This document shows, piece by piece, positions 38,687 through 49,249 of a stretch of DNA of 64,000 bases. The stretch covers positions 90,759,001-90,823,000 of the forward strand of contig CM073885.1 of the NCBI GenBank assembly GCA_037176705.1, read 5' to 3'. The DNA is from Molossus alvarezi (lineage: Eukaryota; Chordata; Mammalia; Chiroptera; Molossidae). Both the position numbers and the translations under genes were made by a program. The notes under the pieces are model-generated. The model worked only from the letters and a program-made list of their open reading frames with translations, was not told where the DNA came from and searched no databases. The number at the start of each line of letters is the position of its first letter. Within the stretch, counting starts at the first letter, position 1.

Positions 38687-39007
38687 TCCTCGTTAAAAAA
38701 AAAAAAAGGAAACGATGATGAGAAAAAGAAGTCGTCCACAGTCAGGTTATTTAGGAATGATAGATACTAGGAAACAATAAAGCACTCCATCCAGAGACAC
38801 ATTTCTTCACAATGACTAGGCATAACTGTTCTGAAATTAAAGTTGGATAGTTTGAAATTGGTTTTATACTTTGATGTTCATGTAAGTTTAAAGCTCTAAA
38901 GTTGAATTTATTTGATCATGCGTTAATGTTGCTCCCATATGAATATCTTTCACCAAATAAATTTTGAGCACCTAAAAAATTATTTATGTTTGTGAAAACT
39001 GACCTAT
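38687..39007. other. Unassigned intron DNA
   Basis: A-run at 38695-38707, then AT-rich text; nothing recognised. Confidence 0.5.
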
Positions 39008-39025
39008 AAAAAATTAACTTCCTGT

Positions 39026-39232
39026 CTGGCCGGTGTGGCTCAGTGGTTGAGTATTGACTCATGCACCAAGAGGTCGCTAGTTCAATTCCTGGTCAGGACA
39101 CATGACCAGGTTGTGGGCCCGATTTCCAGTGGGGGGCATGCAGGAGGTGACCCATCGATGTTCTCTCTTTTAGATGATTCTATCTCTCTCTTCCTCTCCC
39201 TTCCTCTTTCTCTGAAATCAATAAAGGGAAAA
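39026..39232 (+). mobile_element. Ves SINE, short-tail class
   Basis: TSD AAAAAATTAACTTCCTGT at 39008-39025 and 39233-39250 (18 of 18). Head CTGGCCGGTGTGGCTCAGTG, B box AGTTCAATTCCTGGTCAGG, CCAGTGGGGGGCATGCAGG in the body, tail CTGAAATCAATAAAGG. Confidence 0.96.
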
Positions 39233-39368
39233 AAAAAATTAACTTCCTGTAGGATCAGGATATGAAAATCAATAAGAACAAGACTCAAGTTTGCTAAAAA
39301 TGGTTGTACTTGATATGCATTTATCTTACATATCCAAGAAGATTAAATATACTAAAGAACAGGGACAG

Positions 39369-39640
39369 CCCTGGCCAGTTTGGCTCAGCAATTAGAGCGT
39401 CGACCTACAGTCCAAAGGGTTGCAGGTTTGATTCCCAGTCAAGGGCATGAACCTGGGTAACAGATTCTATCCTCAGCCCCAGTCAGGGCCATGCAGGAGG
39501 CAACCAATCGATGTGTCTCTCTCCCATCGATGTTTGTCTCTCTCCTCTCTCTCTCTCTCTCCCTCCTCCCTACCTTCCTTCCACTCTATCTAAAAATCAG
39601 TGGAAAATAACCTCCAGTAAGGATTAACAACATATAGAGA
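39369..39640 (+). mobile_element. Ves SINE, long class
   Basis: TSD AAAGAACAGGGACAG (39354-39368) against AAAGAACAGGGATAG (39641-39655). Head CCCTGGCCAGTTTGGCTCAG, end AACCTCCAGTAAGGATTAAC. It lies 119 bp downstream of the previous TSD, in the same orientation. Confidence 0.95.
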
Positions 39641-39655
39641 AAAGAACAGGGATAG

Positions 39656-39740
39656 TATGTTATAGTTCTTTCAAAAATCCATATAACAATTAGCTCAGTG
39701 GCAGGCATATAGTAGTCACTCTGAAAATACTTGTTCACGA
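39656..39740 (+). mobile_element. L2/MIR-type 3' end fragment
   Basis: CAATTAGCTCAGTGGCAGGC, ATATAGTAGTCACTCTGAAA and ATACTTGTTCACG resemble the 'tggcacatagtaggtgctcaataaatatttgttga' terminus. Confidence 0.5.
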
Positions 39741-40204
39741 TGGATATGCTTGGCTTGGCAATTTAGGACTTCATATGAAAATAAACATATAATTTTGGTT
39801 TTAAGGAGTTAAACTATTTGGAAATCTTTAAAGTTAAAAGATACATTAGACCTTATGATATGCTATTAGGATGATTATTGTAAAATTTTAATGAAACGTA
39901 TTTGCTTAATTCCATAGAGTCAAAAAACTGCCTTTCTACCTAGCACATGTGTAATATTTATATATTGCACCTGGTAGATTCACTTCGTTGCTCTTCAAGC
40001 TTAACAGCAACCTCAGGATTACCTCATATATGGATCTCTCCTCTTGCTGATTTAATGCTTTTAAAACATTTGGTGCTGAGCAGAGGACTTGGTTTGCTGT
40101 CGCCAGTGACTGAGGTCTATTTTTGGTCTCCTGGAGGACTTCACACACATAACAAGTAAGCCAGGCAAAAATGCATCTTTCCAGCTTGAATTAGACTGGC
40201 CGCC
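39741..40204. other. Unassigned intron DNA
   Basis: No element recognised. Opposed 70-codon frames at 39936-40159 are chance. Confidence 0.45.
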
Positions 40205-41125
40205 GGAGACGATACCACCCTAACAAGTGAGTCAGGAGTCAAAACCTGAACGTTTTTCAAATGAACTTCTAAATTTGTGAACAGCTCTGTATTTATGGAA
40301 AAGTTGCAAAGACAGTACAGAGTTCACCTCACGTGATTTACTTCCCACTAAGATTATCATCTTACATTGTTACGGTACGTTCGTCAAAACGAAGAAATCA
40401 ACATTGGTACATGATTTGAACTACACATTTTTTTGCCATTAATGCTCTACTTCTGCTCCAGGCCCCACCCCAGGGCACCAGGGCGCATTTAGTTGTTGTG
40501 TTTTTCCAATCCCCTCTGGTCCGTGTGAATTTCTCAGACTTTCCTTGTTTTCCATGACCTGTGCGATTTTGAGGAAGACAGGTCAGGTATTCTGTAGAGC
40601 ATCTTCAGTCTGGTTTTATCTGATGTTTTTTCTCGTGATTAAATTGGGGTTATGAATGTTTGGTTAAAAAGTACCACAAATACACGCTTTTGCTAATGGG
40701 AGTGCATTTCCTTCGGCATGACGTTGGGTACGTGATCTCAACACAACTGCACTGCTGGTGATAACCTCCATCACTTGGTCAGAGGGATTGGCCAGGTTTC
40801 TTCACTAGAGGCGAATCTTTTTCTTTCTCTACCCTGTAGCTGTCTAAGAGAAGCCAAGCGGGGAAGATAAATTCTAGAAAATGAGAATTTTCTGGCTAAC
40901 TCTGGATCTCATCTTGTTCTCATTTTATTTTCCCCAGAAGTTTTCTGAGGTTCTGATTGTTATAACTTGCTAATCCCGAGGCCATGATAATGTAGAGCCG
41001 TGTGGAGAATCTCAGTGAGACCCAGCAGAGGGAAAGATAAGTTCCACCTTCTGGAAGGGGGAGTGACTACACATATTCCATCGAATTATTCTGGAAGGAA
41101 GATTTGTCTCTTCTCCGTTCATTTA
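40205..41125. mobile_element. Old L1M (L1ME-like) 3'UTR, interrupted
   Basis: GAAAAGTTGCAAAGACAGTA, ATCATCTTACATTGTTACGG, CGTCAAAACGAAGAAATCAA, CTCTGGTCCGTGTGAATTTC, TTTCCTTGTTTTCCATGACC and GGTCAGGTATTCTGTAGAGC occur in the order of a well-known L1M 3'UTR repeat. It is split by the ~160-bp unit and ends with GGAAGATTTGTCTCTTCTCC. Orientation not settled by reading alone. Confidence 0.75.
40871..41032 (+). repeat. ~160-bp duplicated unit, copy 2, with possible 8-bp TSD
   Basis: Bounded by GAAGATAA (40863-40870) and AAAGATAA (41033-41040). It interrupts an old L1 3'UTR-type repeat that resumes with GTTCCACCTTCTGGAAGGGG. That behaviour fits a small mobile element. Terminal inverted repeats are not obvious. 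Confidence 0.7.
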
Positions 41126-41309
41126 TTCCAAACCCAATTTTAGGTGTTTATATTTTATTTTTTACTACATTTGATAGCACAAGTTCTAGTGCCTCTTGTC
41201 ACAGTAATATTTTAAGTTAAGCTTTTCTTATTAAATATATAAAGAGAATACACACACAGAATATGTGCAAAGAGATCATTGTGAACACCAGAAAATACAG
41301 GTCTAAGCA

Positions 41310-41725
41310 ACCGTGATGGTTAAATTTATGCGTCAGTGTGACTGGGCCGCCTGTGCCCAGATATTTGATCAAACATATTCTGGGTGTGTCTGTGAGGGTG
41401 TTTTGGGATGAGATTAACACTTGAACCAATAGACTGAGTAAAGCAAATTGTCCTCCCCAGGGTGGGGTCCTCATCCTGTCCCTCGCAGGCCTGACTAGAA
41501 CAAAAAGGCAGAGTATGGGAGGCCAGTCTGCCTGTCCTTGAGCTGGGACATTGGTCTCCTGCCTTTTGACTGGGACTGGAACTGTATAGATCATCAGCTC
41601 TCCTGTTTGCTGGCTGCCAATCTTGGGGTTTGTTAGCCCCCAAAATTGTCTGAATGAATTCTCTATATTTTTTAATTCCTTTGGTTCTTTTTCTCTGGAG
41701 AACATAGATGAACACACCAGCCATT
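41310..41725 (-). mobile_element. Old repeat of the TCTCCAGAGAAACAGAAC family
   Basis: On +: GTGACTGGGCCGCCTGTGCC, CAGATATTTGATCAAACATA, TTCTGGGTGTGTCTGTGAGG, GTGTTTTGGGATGAGATTAA, TAGACTGAGTAAAGCAAATT, then TTTTCTCTGGAGAACATAG. Same family as 56520-56960 and 63170-63620 but reversed. I recall it as an L1M-associated 3' sequence; class uncertain. It explains open frames of 132 and 170 codons on the minus strand. Confidence 0.75.
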
Positions 41726-42271
41726 CCACTGAAGAATTAGAGAACTACCGTCACCCTGAAAACCCTGTGTGTGCCCCGTCCTCGACACTGTTTCTTTCTA
41801 CTGTCTTGAAACCATCTCTTTGCATTTATTGTTTTATATAGTGAGATTTTAAAACTTAAAAATTGGAATTCTTCTGAGATGGTTAAGGACGTATGATTCT
41901 TAGCCAGCAAAAAGTGTGAAATAATTTATTCACACTTTTAGATTTTTTTCTTTTATTTAAGGAAATACAATGCATCTCTTAATTAATTATTTAGTAGTAA
42001 TAATGATAAAGTAATGAATAAACTAACTCTTACAGAATACTTCCTCACTCCCTAACTAATCTGCTTCTGAAGCAGGTTCTTACCAATGGGTAAGGATCCT
42101 CTTATCTTTAGATTTGAATTTTCCATAAAAAAGGAACTTTTCTGGATAATAATTTTCATGTATTGTGAAAATTGAAGAAACTTGACACATTAATATTTTG
42201 GTAAACGTTCAGTTGCACAAAAATATATCTTGGAACAAATACATTTTTATTATCTTGTTTTATCTTGATTT
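41726..42271. other. Unassigned intron DNA
   Basis: AT-rich; nothing recognised. Confidence 0.45.
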
Positions 42272-42287
42272 AAAGGCCTGTAGTTTA

Positions 42288-42553
42288 GCCCTGGATTGTT
42301 TGGCTGAGCAGTTAGAGCGTTGGCCCGTGGACCAATGAGTTGTGGGTTCAATTCCTGTCCAGGGCATGTACCTCAGTTGCAGTTTGTCCCCAGCCCTGGT
42401 CGGGTTGTGCAGGAGATAGCCAGTTGATGTGGCTCTATCACATCGATGTTTCTCTCTGTGTCTCTCTCTCCCTCCCTCCCTCCCACTCTATCTGATAAAA
42501 AGTAGAAAAATATCCGCAGGTGAGGAGTAAAAAAAGAAACAAACAAAAACAAT
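42288..42553 (+). mobile_element. Ves SINE, long class
   Basis: TSD AAAGGCCTGTAGTTTA (42272-42287) against AAAGACCTATAGTTTA (42554-42569), two differences. The tail carries (AAAC)n-like sequence after CCGCAGGTGAGGAGTAAA. Confidence 0.94.
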
Positions 42554-42700
42554 AAAGACCTATAGTTTAAAAAATAAATATTATTTATAAAGATGTTTTA
42601 GTGTCTTTACCTTGCTAAGACTAGTAGTTAAGGACAAAATATTTAGACAACTCTCTTATTCGACATCAGGGACAGCATATAAATTATGAAATTAATTTTT

Positions 42701-42921
42701 TTTTTTTTTCAGATAGAGTGGGAGGGAGAGAGAGGAAGAGAGAAAGAAGGAGAGAGAGAAACATTGACATGAAAGGGACACATCGAGTGGCTGCCACCAG
42801 CACAACCAACTGGGGCCAGGGACAAACTGCAACCGAGGTACGCGCCCTTAGCAGGAACTGAACCTGGGTCTCTCTGGACCGCAGGCCGACACTCTAGCCG
42901 CTGAGCCAAACCGGTCAGGGC
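42701..42921 (-). mobile_element. Ves SINE, long class, 3' truncated
   Basis: TSD TGAAATTAATTTTT at 42687-42700 and 42922-42935. The terminal TATCCTC..GAGGATTAA module is missing: the T run is followed directly by CAGATAGAGTGGGAGGG. The copy therefore stops about 35 bp short of the usual end. Confidence 0.95.
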
Positions 42922-43154
42922 TGAAATTAATTTTTAAAAAATTTCAATTGAATATGCACTTACAGTCGTCATATGATCACTAAAACAAAGACTCAAGGTT
43001 CAAACCCTAACAATTACCTCAACTCTCTAAATCATTCAGGCTTGTCCACTAAAGACATGCAGAATAATTCTAATCTCATTGCTTCATGCCATCCTTTAAA
43101 TATTCAATCCCATAAAGTCTCTTTTATAGGACATACTTTTTTTTCTTTTCTTTT

Positions 43155-43440
43155 CTCACTTTGTATTTTTTTTCAATTTTATTGAGATATAATTGACAAA
43201 CAAAATTGTAAGATATTTAATGTATACAACATGATGATTTGATATATGTATACATATGGTGAAAGAATTTTCTTCATTGAGTTAATTAACACATTCATCA
43301 CCTCACATATTTACTTTTTTTTTTTTTTGGTGAGAACTTTTAAGATCTACTCAGTAAATTTTAATTATACCGTAGAGTGTTATCAATTATAGTCACCATG
43401 TTATATATTAGATCTTAGACCTTATTCATCTTACCACCAG
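43155..43440 (-). mobile_element. L1M 3'UTR fragment
   Basis: + strand TTTTATTGAGATATAATTGA, then GTATACAACATGATGATTTG, ATATATGTATACATATGGTG and CATTCATCACCTCACATATT is the reverse of the L1M 3' terminus. T-run at 43316-43328. Confidence 0.88.
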
Positions 43441-44104
43441 GACAGTGCTTTCACAGTTCCTTCAGGTACTCGCTTGCCTAAAGGTCATTTGGGTCCTTGA
43501 TTTGATCTTCACATTAAACTGTCCTTTCTAATGTCATCTTATTTGCTTGATAAAAGGTATCGCTATGTGTTTATCCATTAGAAAGGAATGATCAACATAC
43601 TAGAATGACTAACAGTGCTGTGAAGCAACATCTGTGTTTTGGATAAGAGTTGAGCTCCTAAATGTAATGTTGACAAATTTAGCGCTCATGGTCAGCTGGA
43701 GCTGCAGTCAGAAGTGATGGGTAGTTAATGAAGATTGAAATGTCAGAAGCCAGATAGTTCAAGAGGTCGTGACAGGGTCAGTGATCTGTCAACCTGAAAG
43801 ATGTATCCCAGGGGTCCCATTATGATGCTATATAAGCAACAACTCCAGGTAGGTTCGCCAACATTCAGGAAGCCAAAAGACTGGCTAGAATCATGAATCA
43901 GAGAAAGTTACTAATATGACGAAGTGGTTAGTAAGCATAATATCTAAGCAGAGAGTTAAGCTCCAGAAGCCACAAAAAGTACCTGAAATGGGGAGGATAT
44001 GATCTAGTTTGGAAGTGACAACTGTTAGCTGTTTGGTTGTATTTGGGAAGAAACTAATGTGAGAAGTGGGTAATGCTGGACCTGTAGTATGCTATAAATA
44101 GTCT
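43441..44104. other. Unassigned intron DNA
   Basis: Nothing recognised upstream of the split L2; possibly more of that L2, too diverged to call. Confidence 0.4.
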
Positions 44105-44165
44105 ATTAAGCAATTGTTTATTTTTCTTTCCAATTAGAATATAAGTTCCCAAAGGGTAGGCACAT
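44105..44165 (+). mobile_element. L2 3' end, left half, split by the L1
   Basis: Reads AGAATATAAGTTCCCAAAGG followed by GTAGGCACATTATC, the 'agaatgtaagctcc..agggcagggac' 3'-end signature of L2. It continues after the L1 at 50926 with CTAGAACAGTGTCTGATACT and GAATGAATGAATC, completing the L2 terminus. The L1 is therefore younger than this L2, a mammal-wide fossil. Confidence 0.75.
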
Positions 44166-44177
44166 TATCTTTCTTCT
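44166..44177. repeat. Target-site duplication of the L1, left copy
   Basis: TATCTTTCTTCT, identical to 50914-50925. The run of T/C on this strand is A/G-rich on the other, fitting an L1 endonuclease nick at TTTT/A-like sites. The two copies prove the element's outer limits. Confidence 0.95.
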
Positions 44178-44262
44178 TTGTGTGTGTGTGTATGTGTGTG
44201 TGTGTGTGTTGTGGATTTCATTATTTATTTATTTTTTAATTAATTAATTAATTTTTGTTACA
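44178..44262 (-). other. L1 3' tail: A/T-rich run plus (CA)n
   Basis: On the element's strand the end reads through AATTAATTAATTAA and AAATAAATAAATAA, then a short non-A segment (TGAAATCCACAA), then an interrupted (CA)n run that abuts the TSD. A plain poly(A) tail is absent. The dinucleotide run probably grew inside the tail after insertion, or a few bases of 3' flanking sequence were carried along. Confidence 0.7.
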
Positions 44263-44472
44263 GATGTTTCTTCTTTCCCCCCACTGATTCCCCTCTCCCC
44301 CTCTCTCCACACCCTGTCCCCAGTTTTGTTGTTCATGTCCATTGTTCATGCATACATACATAAAAGTTCTGTGGTTTATCTCTCCCCCACCACCCCCTCT
44401 TCTGAGGATTGTCAGTCTGTAACCCATTTCCACGTCTCTGGGACTACCCCATTCCTCAGACTGATACGTTCA

Positions 44473-47400
44473 TTATATTCTACAAATAAGTGAGATCATA
44501 TGATTCTTGCCTTTTTCTGTTTGGCTTGTTTCGCTTAGGATAATACTTTCCAGGTCCCTCCATGTCGTCTGAAAGGATAAGAGATCTGTCTTTCTTACAG
44601 CTGCATAGTACTCCATTGTGTATATGTACCACCACTTTTTTATCCATTTGTCTACTGATGGACATTTGGGCTGTTTGCAGATCTTAGCTATTGTAAATAG
44701 TGCTGCTACGAACATAGGGGTACATATATTCTTTCTGATTGGTGTTTCAGGCTTCTTAGGGTATATTCCTAGAAGTGGGATCACTGGGTCAAATGGCAGT
44801 TCAATTTTTAATTTTTTGAGGTAACACCATATTGTTTTCCATAGTGGCTGCACCAGTCTGCATTCCCACCAGTAGTGTACTAGAGTCCCCTTTTCTTCAC
44901 ACCCTCGCCAACACTTGTTGTTTGATGATTTGTTGATGGTGGCCATTCTGACAGGTGTGAGGTGATACCTCATTGTTGTTTTAATTTGCATCTCTCTGAT
45001 GATTAGTGATGTTGAGCATTTCTTCATATGTCTCTTGGCCATTTGTATGTCCTGTTTGGAGAGGTGTCTATTTATTTCCTCTCCCATTTTTTAATTGGGT
45101 TCTTTGTCTTCCTTTTGTGGAGTTGTATGAGCACTCTATATATATTGGAAACTAACCCCTTATCTGATATATATCATTGGCAATGATGTTCTCCCATACA
45201 GTGGGTTGCCTTTCCATTTTGAGGATTGTATTTTGCTGTGCAGAAGCTTTTGAGTTTGATGTAGTCCCATGTGTTCATTTTCTCCTTTGTTTCTGTTGCC
45301 TTAGGTGATGTATCAGTGAAAATTCTGCTGCAAATGATGTGTGAAATTTTGTTGCCTACATTTTCTTCTAGGATTTTTATGGATTCATGAGACACATTTA
45401 AGTCTTTTATCCATTTTGAGTTTATTCTTGTGTATGGTGTAAGTTGATGGTCTAGCTTCATTTTTTTTGTTGCATGTAGCTGTCCAATATTCCTAACACC
45501 ATTTATTAAAGAGGCTGTCTTTACGCCACTGTATGCTCTTGCCACCTTTGTCAAATATTAATTGAGCATACTTCCTTGGGTCCATTTCTGGGTTCTCTAT
45601 TTTGTTCCATTGATCTATCTGCATGTTCTTGTGCCAGTACCAGGCTGTTTTGATTATAGTGGCTTTGTAGTATAAGCTGAAATCTGGTAATGTGATCCCT
45701 CCAACTTTGTTCTTTTTCAAGATTGCTGTCACTATTCGGGGTCTTTTTTGGTTCCATATGAACTTGTGAAGTATTTGTTCTACTTCTGTGAAATATGTCA
45801 TTGCTATTTTGATGGGGATTGCATTGAATCTATAGATTACTTTGGGTAGTATGGATATTTTAATGATGTTAATTCTTCCAAAGCATGAACAAGGTATGTG
45901 CTTCCACTTTTTTTATCTTCCTATATTTCTTTTTTCAATGACTTATACTATTCTGTGAATAAGTCCTTTATTTCTGTAGTTAAGTTTATTCCTAGGTATC
46001 TTAATTTTTTTGCCGCAATGGTAAATGAAATTGTTTTTTTAGTTTCTCTTTCTGTGAGTTTATTATTGGTGTATAAGAATGCCATAGATTTCTTGACGTT
46101 AATTTCGTATCCTGCTACTTTGCCAACTTTATTTATTAAGTCTAGTAAATTTTTGATGGAGACTTTGTGGTTTTCTACTTATAATATCATGTCATCTGCG
46201 AATAATGATAGTTTTACTTCCTCCTTTCCAATTTGGATTCTTTTTATTTTTTCTTCCTGATTGCTGTGGCTAAGTCTTCCAGTACTATGTTAAATAAGAG
46301 TGGCGAAAGTGTGCATCCTTGTCTTGTTCCTGTTCTTAAGGGAAATGCTTTTAGTTTCTGCCCATTGAGTATGATGTTGGCTGTAGGTCTTTCATAAATG
46401 GTGCCTTTATTATGTCGAGATATGATCCCTCTATTCTCAGATTTCTGAGCGTTTTTATCATAAATGGGTGCTGGATTTGTCAAATGCTTTTTCAGCATCT
46501 ATTGATGTGATCATATAATTTTTATCTTTCATTTTGTTTAAGTGGAATATCACATTTTTTGATTTGTGAATATTTTACCAGCCTTGCATCTCTTGGATGA
46601 ACCCCACTTGGTCATGGTGAATAATTTTTTTGATGTATTGCTGGATTCGAATTGCTAGTATTTCATTCAGGATTTTGGCATCTATGTTCATCAGGGATAT
46701 TGGCCTGTAGTTTTCTTTCTTTGTAGTGTCTTTTTCTGGTTTTGGAATTAGAATTATGCTGGCCTCATAAAACGAGTTTGGAAGTCTTCCATCTTCTTGA
46801 TTTTTTTGAAATAGTTTGAGGAGAATGTGTATTAGTTCTTCTTTGAATGTTCGGTAAAATTCCCCCATGAAGCCGTCCAGGCCTGGACTTTCGTTTGCTG
46901 GGAGAGTCTTGATTACATCTTCAATTTCTTTTATTGTTATTGGTCTGTTCAAGTTTTCTCTCTCTTCCTGGTTCAGTTTTGGGGAACTTTGTGTTTCTAG
47001 AAATTTGTCCATTTCACTTAGATTGTCGAATTTGTTGCCATATAATTGTTCATAATATTTGTTAACAATCCTTTGTATTTCTGTGGTGTCAGTTATTATT
47101 TCTCCTCTTTCATTTCTGACTTTATGTATTTGGGTTCTCTCTCTTTGTTTCTTGGTTAGTCTAGTTAAGGGTCCATCAATCTTGTTTATCTTTTCAAAGA
47201 ACCAGCTCTTTGTTTCATTGATCCTTTCAATTGTTTTTTGTTTTGTTGTTTTTTTTTTGTCTCCATGTCCTTTATTTCTGCTCTGATCTTTACTATTTTC
47301 TTCCTTCTACTTGCGCTGGGATTTTATTTTGTTTGCTTTCTAGTTCTTTAAGTTGTGAGGTTAGATAGTCTATTAGAAATTTTTCTTGTTTTTTGAGGTA

Positions 47401-48315
47401 GGCCTGTAGTGCTATGAACTTCCCTCTCAGAACTGCTTTAGCTGCATCCCATAGATTTTGTGTTGTTGTGTGATCATTTTCATTCATTTCCAGGAAGTTT
47501 TTAATTGCTTCCTTGATCTCCATGGTAACCTATTCATTGTTCAATAACATGCTATTTAGCCTCCATGTGTTCAAATGTCTTTGCATGTTCTTGTTGCAGT
47601 TGATTTCTGGTTGCATGCCATTGTGATCTGAGAAGATGCTTGATATGATTTCAGTCTTCTTGAACTTGTAGAGACTTAGTTTGTGCCCTAACATGTGGTG
47701 TATCTTTGATAATGTCCCATGTGCACTTGAGAAGAATGTGATTTCTGCAGTTTTGGGGTGTAATTCTTTGTAGATATCTATTAAATCTCTTTGGTCTAGT
47801 GCTTCATTTAGAGTCTCTGTTTTCTTGCTAATTTTTTGTCTAGAGGGTCTATCCAGTGATGTCAACAGGGTATTGAAGTCCCCTGCTATGATTGTAATCC
47901 TGTTGATTTCTCCTTTGAAGTCCTCCAGAAGACTTTTAATATATTGTCAGTGCTCCTATATTTGGTGCATATATGTTTACCAAGGTTATATCTTCCTGTT
48001 GGATAGATCTTTTTAGTATTATGTAGTGGCCTTCTTTGTCGCTAGTTATGGCCTTCATTTTGAAATCTATTTTGTCAGATCTGATCTGAGTATTGCTACC
48101 TCAGCTTTTTTTTCCCTTTTCATTTGCTTCATAGATTTTTTTCCATCCTTCACTTTCAACTTATGTGAGTCTTTTGTTGTGAGGTGGGTCTCTTGTAAAC
48201 AACATATATGTGAGTCATGCTTTCTTATCCGGTGAGCTACTGTGTGTCCTTTTATCAGAGCATTCAAACCATTCACATTTAAGGTGATAATTGATATGTA
48301 CTTATTTATTGCCAT
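44473..48315 (-). pseudogene. L1 ORF2 remnant (endonuclease / reverse transcriptase), broken
   Basis: The start at 48315 follows ORF1 by about 100 bp. Recognisable parts in order: the APE-type endonuclease N-terminus (ITLNVNGLN, CCLQETHL) at 48315-48067; its SDH motif at 47631-47623; the RT fingers and palm (ESPGLDGF, then [17 protein letters not shown]) at 47012-46575; [17 protein letters not shown] at 46498-46244; the catalytic FADD at 46202-46191; and the C-terminal CX3CX7HX4C motif at 44913-44860. A stop (46181-46179) lies four codons after FADD. At least five frame changes separate the pieces. All catalytic landmarks survive as words, but no continuous protein exists. Confidence 0.93.
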
Positions 48316-48414
48316 TTTTTTTAGTGTGGTTCTATTTTTCTTTCTATTTCTTCTACTAATTACAGCAGTCCTTTTAGCATATCTTGCATTACTGGTTTGG
48401 TGCTAATATATTCC

Positions 48415-49249
48415 CTAAGCCTTTTTATTGTCTGGGAAGCTCTTTATTTGACCTTCTATTTTGAATGATAGCCTTGCTGGGTAGAGTAGTCTTGAATTCA
48501 GATCCTTATTTTTCATGACCTTGATTACTTCATGCCACTCCCTTCTGGCCTGTAGTGTTTCTTGTGAGAAGTCAGCTGAGAACCTTATGGGATTTCTTTT
48601 TTTGATATTCTGTTGCTTTTCTCTTGCTGCTTTTAGGTTTCTCTCTTTGTCTTTAATTTTTGGCATTTTAATTACTATGTGTCTTGGTGTGGGCCTGTTT
48701 GCGTTCTTCTTAGTTGGGGCTCTCTGTGCTTCTTGAACTTGAATGCCTTCTTCCTTTACCACGTTAGGAATGTTTTCTGTCACTATTTCTTCAAATATAT
48801 TCTCTAACCCTTACCCATTTTCTTCCTCTTTGGGGACTCCTATGATGCAAATGTTATTATGTTTCTAGTTGTCCCACAGTTCTCTTAAGCTATCTTCCTG
48901 TTTTCTAATTGTTTTTTCCTTTTGGTTTTTTCCTTGTTTGATTTTTTTTTGTTTTTACTCTGTCTTCTAATTCACTCTTCCATTTCTCTACTTCCTCTAC
49001 TCTGCTGATTAGTCCTTCCAATGTGTTCTTTATTTCTGCTATGTCATTCTTCATTTTTACTTGGTTGGTTTTCAATTTTTCTGTATCTTTGCTCATGGTG
49101 CTGATGTCCTTACTCATGCTGTTGAGCTTCCTCAAGATCATGGCTCTGAACTCTATCTCTGATAATTTGCTTAACTGCATTTCATTTATGTAATCTTCGA
49201 TAGAGTTCTCTTGTTCTTTCATTTGGGATTTGTTTCTTTGTTTCACCAT
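48415..49249 (-). pseudogene. L1 ORF1 remnant (ORF1p RNA-binding chaperone)
   Basis: The first open piece (49249-48905, starting MVKQRNKSQMKEQE) is rich in K/E/L heptads (SKDISTMSKDTEKLKTNQVK) matching the ORF1p coiled-coil trimerisation stalk. A later piece (48783-48415) carries the C-terminal domain signature (RHIVIKMPKIKDKER, then RFSADFSQETLQARREWHEV). The two lie in different frames (start coordinates differ modulo 3). A stop also lies just upstream of the second piece at about 48817, so the RRM region between them is disrupted. Intact ORF1p is about 340 residues; only the ends are readable here. Confidence 0.9.

Noticed and set aside
41217..41729. 170-codon and 132-codon minus-strand open frames
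   Set aside because: They lie almost wholly in an old interspersed repeat and in opposite or shifted frames; no domain is recognisable.
44473..49249. A functional reverse transcriptase / retron-like system
   Set aside because: All catalytic words belong to one L1 broken by stops and frameshifts, including a stop four codons after FADD.
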